From NCBI RefSeq assembly GCF_026745355.1, contig NC_079206.1, forward strand, positions 36,835,642 to 36,899,641: DNA of 64,000 bases, given 5' to 3'. The stretch comes from Beta vulgaris subsp. vulgaris. Lineage: Eukaryota; Streptophyta; Magnoliopsida; Caryophyllales; Amaranthaceae. Below the pieces are notes generated by a model. The model saw only the letters and a program-made list of their open reading frames with translations. It was not told the origin of the DNA and did no database searches. The first letter of the stretch is position 1. Every line of letters starts with the position of its first letter. Positions 20,681 through 32,600 of this stretch are shown one piece after another. The translations under genes and the position numbers were made by a program.

Positions 20681-23600
20681 GCAAGATCACATGAGAATGC
20701 TCCTTATATGAGAAATGAGAATGAATGTCAACCAGGGAAAAAAAACGCGGTCGCGGTCGCGTTCGCGGGAACGGTCGCGTTGTCGCGGGAACGGCTTGTA
20801 ACGGCGAAATAGAACGTTTCGCGGCCGACGCGGCATGAATTTTTTTTAAAAATTCACATTAATATGTTTTAACCTTATTTGCATTTTTTTAGTTTATGAA
20901 GCATTATTAGAACATAATATAATCAAATCTAATAGAATATCATGTTTCCAACTATATAATTAAATCATAAAAAAAATTTGGCTAATGTTTGAAAGGAACG
21001 GATGTAACGGGGATAAAATCGTTCTAACGCGGCGAGTTCGCGTTACGGAACGGACAACGCGGCGAGAAGTACGTGAATTTTATTATGGCGTTCCGTAACG
21101 GGATTTCGCGGAACGGCAAATCCGAAATCCGTTACAGAACGGCCGTTCTGTAACGGAACGGGAGAGTTTTAATTCCATGATGTCAACCACACGATTGGAT
21201 TAGAGTTACAACACTTGTTCATTAGAGTTATACCTTCCTAAAAAAATTTGAGCCCGAATTTTTTTTTTTTGAATTTTTTTTTCTAATATTCTTTTTTTGG
21301 AGTTACATCACTTTTTCATTAGAGTTACATCACTTATTCATAAGAGTTATAACGAGTAAAATTCATTCTCATTTCTTATGTAAGTATTCATTCTCATATG
21401 AACTCAATTCTGTATATATATATATAACAATCTATGTACATTGAGTCATAAAGATTGTATATAAAATCATCAATTATGTGAAAATTAAGTATCAACATCA
21501 TCTCTTAGCTATATAACATGCTGAAATTTTGATTTTAATACTATACAACAATATTCGATATGAAGTAGTATACAACATACTTCCTCCTTTCTTATTAATA
21601 ACAATGTTTAGACTCTTACACTATTCTGGTCCTTCACACTCTTCTTTGACCTTGCACCCAAAAAAAAACTCTCCTTTGACCACATATTGTGATTTATATG
21701 GCAGGAATATAATCATGCGGGAACTTCTTAGATAATGTTAATATTTTATAATTTCTTCTTGTAGATAATTATAGATATTAATGGTCAAAATTGAAAGTTG
21801 GGAACTTTATACTCCCTCCGTTTCCTAAAGATGTTCCCTCTTTCTGGTTAAGTGCGTTTCCAAAAGATCTTCCCTCTTTTACTTTATTCCTTATTTAGAA
21901 TTTTTTTTCCCTTTTTTTACTTCCTTTCTCTCTCCTACTTTAACCCCTTTTGATTTGTTTATTTATCTTAACCCCTTTCTCTCTCCTACTTTACCCACCT
22001 CACACCCCACACAAATGGATCCTCCTTGGTATTAGTAGGAACAGTAACAAGAAAGATCTTTAAAAACGGAGGGAGTATGTTGCAATTTATATAGAACGTG
22101 AGAAGTATGAAACACGCATCACTTTTTCTAGTATCTTAGAAGTTAGAAATTAATATATATAATTCATAATATAAAATTATTATTGACCACCTTGTCTACA
22201 TAAGTACTTTAATGAAAATAATTTTATACTGTATTATATAAGATTAGCATATAATGTAAGAGATTTATGGTCAAAGCTCATTTCCGGAGACAATAAAAAA
22301 GCAAAGTTGGAAGTTGGAACCACAATAGAACAATGAGGAAGTAACATATAGAAAGCAGAAATATTTTTTCATAATAAAAACTCCATTCATTAGTAGTTGT
22401 TACAATCACAGCCCGTTTGGTTAGTGGTACTAAATGATAGTAGTGGTAATGATTTCTAGTGTAAATTTGTAAAGGCATTCTCATGTCAACATCCATGGTA
22501 ATGCTAAAATATCCCAAAACACCTATTTTCTTCCTAAAGTTTCATTGCCATCCATTACTACTTAAGACGGTGGTATTGAGTGTTAATGAAAATTTATGAA
22601 GAAAAACTCATGTTTTGACATCTAGTTTCATTACCATGGATATTAACTTGAAATATCTTCAAAAATTTACTCTAAAAAACATTATTATTACCACCATTTA
22701 ATACCGTTAACTAAATGCTCTTCTAATCTTAGAGAGAGGTAAACCACTTGTTTTTTCTGGTAAAAGTTTATTTTGTGAGATTATCATGAAAAATAAGCTT
22801 ATAAAGCTCAAAGTTGGCTCACTAGAGGAAAATGTCATTGGTAGGCTTTTTGGCTCAATCTGGTGGTATAACTTAAAAGCAGCTCTTTGTATCAACAGAG
22901 GGAAGTGAAACAAATGGGCCATTAGAGAGCACTAGTGGCTGCGTTATTGCTGGAATAAAAGCGACATGCCTAGGGGGTTCTAGTATAGTGGAAGCTAATT
23001 TCATACTTCCTCCGTTTTTTTATAGATGCTACATTTCCCTTAAATGGAAATGTCAAAATAGATGCTACATACCATAAATGGATTCCTTTTCACCATAAAA
23101 ATCTTAAAATACTATTAAAAAGTGGTGGTCCCCCACCTTCTCTTTTAAAATACTCATACTTTTTCCTTAACAAATGTTTTTTTATTCAAAAAGTGGTGGT
23201 CCCCTACTTTCTCTCTCTACCTTTCTTAAAAACCCCCCACTTTCTCTATGTAGCAAGAATAAAAACACGGAGGAAGTAGATTGTAAAGACGTTGCTAAAT
23301 ACTGAGTTAGAATTTTCAGAAGTGCACTGATCTTTTTGTTCACCTAATCCTTCAGATTTAGTACTAGAGCTTCGATTCTCTTAATATGTCGACAACATGT
23401 TCAGGGGATTCTGGATTTACAGAAGATAGTTTATTCCCAGCTTTTCAACTTAGAAATTTCGGAATTGACTGATCTTGATGTTCAAAATATACCTGTTATG
23501 TTCGTATGGTACTGATCAAGAACACTTTTGATTAAGGGGATTCCTCATATATTTTATTCTTAGCTATTGATCAACAAATGCTGAGTACTAGAAGTAATGG

Positions 23601-26600
23601 ATTGCTGGGCCCAGAGCTGATAGGAGAGGAATCCGTATCTTTTTTTTCCGAGAGAACCAAAGTTACGAAAGAAGAGGTCTAATTAACTATAGGACAAAAG
23701 AAGAGTGATCAAAAGAATGATTTTGGATATTCTGTTCATGGTTCCTATCTGAATTCAGTTGCTCAGTTGACACTGACGGCCTGGTTGTTAGATGGTTATA
23801 AATGGTGATAATGGAAATGAATTTGTGGGTAAATTTGTGAAGACTATCATTGTCCATTTCCATGATAATGCTAATTTATCCTAAAGTGTCCACTTTCCTT
23901 CTTGAATTTTCATTCCCATCCATTACCACCTTGTAGGTTGGTAATGAGTAGTAATAAAAATTGCTTCCCCTTGGAGACAGAAACACAAGTTTAGGAGTGA
24001 GATTGTTTGCCCATGGAGAAAAAATGCCTCCCCATGGAGATATTTTAAGGGTGCTTCCTTAGATAAAATTACACTTAAAATTCATTCCCATTACTGCAAT
24101 TTATTAACAACTACCAAACGAGCCATCAATATTCGCATATGCTGGCTTTTAAAATGCAAGTTTGTTACCACATAATTGTTTACATTAGATTTGCAAATGA
24201 AGTAGTTTAAATGTATAATGATTGTACAATTGAGAGTGGATAGAACGACAACACATCCTTCATGGAGGGTGAGATGGGCAAATTTTAGGGGAAAGATGTA
24301 TCAATTTGGATATGCAAAGTCCTCAGTGTGTTGCTCATGCATGACTTATGAAATTCATAAGATTATAAGGGAGTTGGTTATCTCAGGGCTTTCCCCTTGT
24401 GCTCAGGGCTACAGCCTACAAATAAAAAATTTATATCAGAATTTAGACAATTCACAGCATACATTTTTCTATAGAGTGTGTAATTTGGTATTTGCTTTTC
24501 TTTCTTTTCTTACGATCTTTTGATTCTCTAAATTATACATGCTTATAATTCTCTAAATTATACGTGCTTATAATTCTCTAATACAAATGTTAACCTCTTA
24601 GTCCTTGGGCAAGCTATTGAGCAAAAGAGTGGATACGGAAGAGATTTAAGTAGTGATGTCAGTGCGTTTCAAAGGTATGTATGAAGGTGCACTGTAATAT
24701 TATGTACCTGCTGTTGATACTACAATCTGCAGCATTCATTTTTCTTGTCATTCCTGGAGTTTTTGCATATTTATTTTCATTTTCTTTTTAAGTTTTCTCT
24801 ATCAATTCTAGGATAAATATGTTGATCATGGCATTTTCACTTTAATCAAGACTTTTTAATGGATTGATCTTAAAATTCGTATTTTCGCCAAAATGATAAT
24901 CTCTAAAAAGAAAATCTGAAGCGAATCCCCCAATTTTTTTAAATCTCTATTATATAAGCCAAAGGGGAGCTATGATGTCCCCCAATAAAATGTCTTTTTT
25001 GTCCTTAGCTAAATATATGTAGTTAATTGTATATTCAGATTTTGTATCATTATGTCCTTTCCTAATCTAAAAATGGGTCAAAAATTACAATAATAAACTA
25101 AATAAGCATTAATAAAGTAACTGGACATAATGAGAAAAATGATCACTCAATAAAAAATATTACAAATTTAATTTGACTACAAAACTTTACAACTAAATGT
25201 TTATCTCAATATCTAAAAACTTTATAGATTACAGTAGTTTGTATAACAATAATTATAAATCACACTTCTATAATTATATTTTGATGAGATTTATTTAAAA
25301 AAGACCTGAATAATCGACGCACGCATCGCGTGCATAGAAGACTAGTTGTCCTTTATTGTAAGAGACCCTCATTTCTCTTTGGAGGTTCGATCTTTAAGAT
25401 TCCTATCTAAAGCATGAATTTGTGTATGAAAAATCTGTAGTTGTAAAATTTTGGAAAAACCTTCTGTTTTATGCCTCCTCAGAAGCTAGAATGAATCTTA
25501 TAATTGATAATTATTTCTTCCATATTGGCCTAACTTTTCTGTGAAAGATAGAGGTTTGACGAGTCCTGCAATCATGCTATTTTTATCTCCACTAATAGGA
25601 TGATCAGCTGCAAAGCACCTAGAAGATATATTGTGATCTTTCCTCTACAAGTATCTTCTATTTTATGCCTTGAGGGTTAAAAGTCGTGTTTGTTTCTCAT
25701 GTGTTTATCAAGCTCCTTTTAGTGATTTGGTATAGTTGAATGGCAAACGATAAGGGGAAAGGAGTTAGAAATGATAAGTGTTGTATTGAGGGAAAGGGAA
25801 AAAGGTGAGAGACAGAAAAAAGAACGGATGAGATAACTAGAATTAGAAACATGTGGGCGGCGTGACCGCTTTCTTTAGAGATTTCTTTCAAAGCCATTCA
25901 AATCATGGTTATAATACATTATGCTGTATTGCTTATTGTATACTTATTTATAAGACATGACATTTTGTGGAAATAGCAAATTAGAGATGTTTGGAATAAT
26001 TATTAATGATAGGCTTATTAGTAAAAAACTAACCCCCTTTATGTAAAGAAATTATATGAACTCCTCTTTAAGTTGCAATTTCCATTCTAATGTACACCAT
26101 TTTGCAGTTTTGTAATAGTGATGCAAAGAGTCATGTGGTAGTTGGTTGTAGGCGCAGTTGATCTAGTTGCGAAAACCAAACCATAATGATGATGATGGTG
26201 GTGGCAGTTGAGCATGGACATAAGAAGTAGGGCCGAAGGGGACATAAGAAGTAGGTCCTTTTGTTATCTTATCCTTTAAGAAAATATAAGAAATATGCAG
26301 TTTAGCAAGGCCAAATCATGTCTTGTAATTTCATTCCACTCCGTGTGTTTTTATAAAGTCCTACTTTATAACTAGGGCATTTTGGTTGCTCTTTAACTCT
26401 AGCGGCCTGGTATGGAAGCCTCATTACTAGCTTCTTTTCATCAGTAAAAAGTTTATCCTTAGACTCTTACTACCTCATTCTTGATCATATTTCTTATTGT
26501 ATGGTTGTGCATTGATTTTTTGGAGATAGTCATATACAAGCTTATACTTCACCTGGTGGCTACCACTAATCTTGTAACAAACTTTTCAGTTAGTTACTAT

Positions 26601-29600
26601 TGCTGAAGAGTTAGTTACTCTTCTCAACTTATTCTGTTAGTTATAACTATAAATAGACCTGAGGGTCTTCTTAGTCATTGTAATAGTTCATTCTAGTCAT
26701 TACAACTGTTAATAAAATTCTCTCTAACTTTTTTTCTCTCTGAGATCATTCTCTGAAATATTGCTGAATATTGAAACACTCTCAATCTCATAACGGTATC
26801 AGAGCTAGAATTCATGAATTCTTAGCTCATTTTCTTGCTGGGAACGTCAGATGCGTTTATATCTGATCTGGAATTGAAGTAGTTGATTCTTTTCTCTGGA
26901 ATCTATCAATCTGTTGATGAAATTAGCTTGTCAAACTTCGTCAAACATCAAGGTGCTATTTTTCCTTGAAATCTGATCTTAATTTCATCTAATTTCATAG
27001 TTGTTAGTTGAAATATTGATTATTTGTTCAATCTGAATTGCGATCCTCTGATTGATTGAGTTTCTGCAAAGTTTTCTCTGAATTTCTCTGTGTTTCTCTG
27101 TTTTTCCTAATTGTTTCAGCTATAATCTCTGAATTTCCGCACATTCTATCTGAAATTTATTAGATTATTGTTGAATCCTTCTGGAATTTGTTAAATCTTC
27201 CTTGAACCTCTTTGAAACTCTTTTAAATCTGAGATCATTGCTTCATTTTTTCTTGAATCATTGCTGTTAATATGGCTGAATCTCTGAATTTACCTACACC
27301 TAATTCTTTGGATTCTTTACCTCCTAATCAAGATCCTTCGAGCATCTTTTACATACATCCTTCAGATACAAATGTTACTCAAATAGTGTCAGTAAAGTTC
27401 AATGGAACTGGCTATAATTACTGGACACGTTCTATGTTGATAATGTTGTCAACTAAGAACAAACTTAAGTTTGTAGATGGAAGTATTGAAGTTCCTGATA
27501 TTGGAACATCTGACTATCTGAGTATAAGTCTTGGGAGCGCTGCAATAACCTTGTCATTTCTTGGTTACACACTACTCTTGACAGTACAATCAAGAAAAGT
27601 GTGTTATTCTTCACTGATGCTTCTGAAATATGGAAAGACTTCGAAGATAGGTTTGGTCAATCTTCTATGACTCAAGTTTATTCTCTTGAACAAAGGTTAG
27701 CAGATCGATTTCAAGGATCTATGAATGTTTCAGAGTTTTATACTTTGATTAAGACAATATGGGATGAATTACATGATGCAAATCCTATGCCTTATTGCAC
27801 TTGTAATAAGTGCACCTCTGGCTTAACTCAGAAAATACACACTAGAGAACAAGAACACAGACTCATCCAGTTCATGATGAAGCTTAATGATACTCTTTCC
27901 ACTGTTAGAGGCAACATATTGATGACACAACCTCTTCCTAAATTGTCACAAGCGAATAGAAGTTTTACTCAGGAAGAGAGGCATAAAGAATTGACTCAAA
28001 CTTCTGTGAGCACTTGAGTCTTTAGCTTTCATGGCTGATAAAAATAGATATAAACCTCCTTATTCAGCACAACAGAAACCTTCTTATGGTAGTACCTTCC
28101 ACTCCACATAACATCTCAGTTGAGCAGTACAATCATCTTCTTTCCTTGCTCAACAATCAGCCACATTCTCCTCAGACTCCACTCACAAATGATGACAATG
28201 CTGTTCAATCTGATACTGATGGCAGGCAAGCAATGTTTCATATCTTGCATGCACACTAATTGGCTGTTGGATAGCGGAGTATCTGACCACATATGTAATA
28301 ACATATCATGGTTTCACTCTTATACTCCTGGACTCCTCAAGGTAGGCAAGTATCTATACAGCATGTTGGTTCAATTGTTCTAAATCAGGATATCACTTTA
28401 CACAATGTATTACATGTGCCTGACTTTCAGTTCAATCTAATTTCAGTGCATAATTGTGTAGAGAATTGAATTGTCCCATATTCTTCACTCCTGACAAATG
28501 TTTCATTCAGGACCCTTCTGAGAAAGGAACTTAGTGAGGGTGATATGAAGATACTATATAAAAAAAGGGTATCATTCATCAAACAAGGTGCTTAAACACT
28601 CCACAATAAAATGGAGTGGTAGAATGCAAGCACAGGCATTTACTAGAGACAGTTAAAGTTTTGTTTCTACATTCACATGTTCCTGATAAGTTTTGGGGTG
28701 ATAGTGTAGTGTGTGCAGCATACTTAATCAATAGAATGCCCCTTTTCAGTCCCAATAATATTACACCATATGCCAACTCTTCCAACACCCTCCTTTATTA
28801 ACACATCTCAAAACTTCTAGATGTGTTTGCTACATTTCCACCACAAAAGTTCATAGAACAAAGTTTGATCCAAGAGCTATACCTAGAGTTTTTATTGGAT
28901 ATTCTGTTACACATAAGGGTTATAAGGTATACAACTTAGTCACTCAGAAAGTTGTTGTTTCAACAGATGTGTCTTTCCATGAAAGACATTTTCTTTTCCA
29001 TCTTGCTAACCAAACAAATCCTGATCCTATATTCTAGATTGTTTTGATAAACCCTTTCCTACTGATATCATTCCTAACACTAATCAACCTGAATTCAACA
29101 CTGAACAATCTCCATACTCAACTGATTCACCTTCTCCATCACAGATTTGATAATTTCATTCATATTTTGTTTAATGACAATCACCTATTAGCTCTTCTTC
29201 TTCCAGTCCCATTTCACAAATAACCTGGTAGACTTAACCCCTTCTATTACTGATTTCTTACCTACTTCTCCAAATTCTTCTTCTTCACTACCATTACAAC
29301 CAGTAAGAAATTCTTCTAGACCACATAAACCACCTGCTTATCTGAGTCAATACTACTGTAATACCATTTCTTCTTCATCACCAGCACACTGGTGCAATCT
29401 TGTTTCATTTGATATCCACCATCACATCAAGCCTTCCTTTCAGCCCCTTCTTTTGATCTCACTGAACCTCTATCTTATGAAGCAGCAGCTGCAATACCTG
29501 AGTGTTCAGAGGTTATGAACAAAGAAATACAGACTCTAGTTGACAATCACACTTGGGATTTGGTGGATCTTCCACCTTGGGAGAAACCCATTGGAAATAA

Positions 29601-32600
29601 ATGGGTTTATAAAGTAAAACTTAAACCAGATGGCTCCCTTGATAGATGCAAAACCAGATTAGTTGCTAAAGGCTTTAATCAAAAGTATGGTATAGATTAT
29701 GAATGACACTTTTTCTCCTGTGGTGAAGATGCCTACAATTAGGTGTTTGCTCGGTCTTACTTCATTCAGAAAGTGGCCTGTTTTTCAGTTATATGTCAAC
29801 GATGTTTTTTTGCATGGTGACTTGAAAGAAGATGTTTACATGAATGTTCCTCTTGGGTTTCTTAATCCCAAATAGCAATTTTGTAAGCTAAATAAATCAC
29901 TCTATAGGCTTAAGCAAGCCGGAAGGTGGTGGTTTGCAAAGCTAGTTGAAGAACTCACTGGACAAGGGTTCCTACAGTGCAAGAATGACTAGTCTTTTTC
30001 GAAAAAGTGAAGTTTATGATATCACTATAGCAGCAGTTTATGTTGATGACATCCTATTGACATGCACTGATTTTGATGCTATCACTTCACTCAAGCAACA
30101 TTTGCATAAAACATTTATCATCAAAGATCTTGGTATCCGTCATTATTTCTTGGGCATTGAAGTAGGATATCTATCTGAAGGTATACCGAGTCAAAAGAAG
30201 TTCACTACGGAACTTTTGACTGATTGTGGCTTAGATTTATCTAAAAAGGCGTCCACGCCTCTTCCTACAAATCTGAAACTACATGCAGATGAAGGCACAC
30301 TGCTTCCCAATCCTGAATATTATAAGTCTCTAGTTGGTAAGCTCAACTTTCTTACCCACACTAGACCTGATCTTTCTTTTGTTGTTCAAAGCCTTAGCCA
30401 ATTTATGCACAATCCTAGAGCTTCTCATCTCCATGGCCTACATCATACTCTCAGATATGTACAGCAACTATTGTCCAGGTATTCTCTTAAAAGGAAGTAA
30501 TCAGTTGGTATTACAAGCTCTGTCCAGATTCTAGGAAGTCAGTCACTGGTTAAATCTTGCTCCTTGCTAATTCACCAGTTTCTTGGAAATCTAAAAAGCA
30601 AAGTACACTTAGCAAATCCTCATATGAAGCTGGGTATAGGGCCATGGCTTCAGCTGCATCTGAAGTTGCTTGGACTGTGAGGTTATTAGAGGAAATTGGT
30701 GGTTCACAATCTTCAACCTGTCACTCTTTATTGTGATATAAGAGTGCTTTGCACATAGCCAAGAATCTGGTCTTCCATGAGAGTACCAAACACATTAAAA
30801 TCAATTGTCATTTCACCAGGAGAAGATTCTTGAAGGCTTACTACAATTGTCTTTTCTACCTACTCAATCTGAACTAGCTGATGTTTTTACCAACTGTATG
30901 CCTTCGCTTCAGTTTTACAAGTTATCCATGTTGGGATTGTATTATCCTGCTCATCCACCTCCCAACTTGAGAAGGGGGGGGGGGGGTTTATTGGAGATAG
31001 TCATATACAAGCTTATACTTCACCTGGTGGCTAAAACTAATCTTGTAACAAACTTTTCAGTTAGTTACTATTGCTGAAGAGTTAGTTACTCTTCTTAACT
31101 TATTCTGTTAGTTATAACTATAAATAGACCTGAGGGTCTTCTTAGTCATTGTAATTGTTCATTCTATTCATTAGAACTAGTAATAAAATTCTCTCTAACT
31201 TTCTTTCTCATCTGATATCATTCTCTGAAATATTGCTGAATATTGTAACTCTCTCAATCTCATCGTGATTAAACCATGCTTATCCTGCAACCATAATCGT
31301 AGAGCGTTGAGCTTACTTTATTAGCCAGTATTCTAATCCATTGAGGATAGCTGGTCTAATTGCTATCCTGGTTAGAAATTGTCACTTGATTTCTGGTATT
31401 CTCGTATTTTAAGAACTCCGAAGGAGCTCCTCTCATTATGTAATCCAAGGAGCAATTTTCCACCAATCCCATAAGTTGTAGTTATCATAAATAATTGATC
31501 CCAAAGCATTTAAAATGCCTAACTATATTGTGACAAATCTAAAATTAATCATAGACAATTAGACATGAATCTGATGAAGGGTACTTCACTTTAATTTTCT
31601 GTCTACATATTCCTAACAGTAAAGATTTTCCTTTTATATTCAATCCTTTAAGGTTTTCCTCAGAAAAATGGAATAGATAATGAAGCTAGTATATTGGTGC
31701 TGAAACATTTTTCACCTCAGCTAAGCTTTTGTACTACCGAAGTTAGCATGTTTGCGTTTTCAATTTAGGGTTTAAGCGTGCAGTTGCTCGATTGGGTAAG
31801 ATTTGTAACTGCATCAAATAGCTATTCATATATTGAATTTCCAAGTGTTTAAGTTGATAGGAACATTGGTTACTCTGCTCGTCAGGCATTAAATTATGTA
31901 CTGGAGATGAAAATCTGTTCAATAGCTTTGTATTTTGACTTTTGTTTAGTTGTCTTTGCAAGTAAGTACGTATTGCAGACTCTTATATTTTCAACTTAAC
32001 TGCACAGACAAGTATTGGATGAAGTAGAGATAAGAGAGTTGCTTATTGATCATGTTGGTCATCATTGTTGCTGGGGAAGTCGTCCTGCCCGAACATGGAA
32101 GATAGAGATGTTGGAGGACTGTAATGTATACGTAGGGACTTTGGATACTTTTACAGAAGAGAGGGAAGTCATTAAGGAACATATCCCCTACCATGGCGGC
32201 AATGTCGACAGGAAGGGTAGTGTCCCTGAGCTTGGGGTCTGGGAATTGGATCTGAGGTCTCAGTTCCCTGTTCTGTTCACACCCGAAAAGGAAACAAGAA
32301 TCAAAGTTCCACATTCAGAAGCCATTGAGAAGTGCCCAGGTATATATATGCACTATTTTAGAGATCTTGATTGGAATACAAATGACACAGCATTAATTTT
32401 GTTACAGGTTGTGATGGTCGAGGGGATACTCCATGTCCGACATGCAATGCAGATCAAGAACCTGGTTATTACAAAGAAAATCAGATGACTCCATGCACTT
32501 CCTGTTATGGAAGGGGTTTAATTGCTCATACAGATGGTTCTGACACAATGTAAGCTTTCAATCAATTGTTTTTCATAGAAGACAATTTCGATAACAAGGT

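Larger units (their letters stand above)
26521..31262 (+). mobile_element. Ty1/copia retrotransposon, complete ends but defective (intron 3)
   Basis: LTRs of 270 and 271 bp (26521-26790, 30992-31262) flank a gag-PR-IN-RT-RNase H interior in copia order and in the same orientation as the host gene. The primer-binding site CGGTATCAGAGC (26794-26805) differs in one base from the initiator-Met tRNA complement. A G13-type polypurine tract precedes the 3' LTR. A clean TSD was not found. Stops, frameshifts and an internal deletion make it non-functional. Being intronic, it must be removed by splicing of a 7.3-kb intron. Confidence 0.93.

Noticed and set aside
24218..24523. 101-codon frame in intron 2 of the SSUH2-like gene
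   Set aside because: The known exons already join in phase across it, and it has no motif or splice context.
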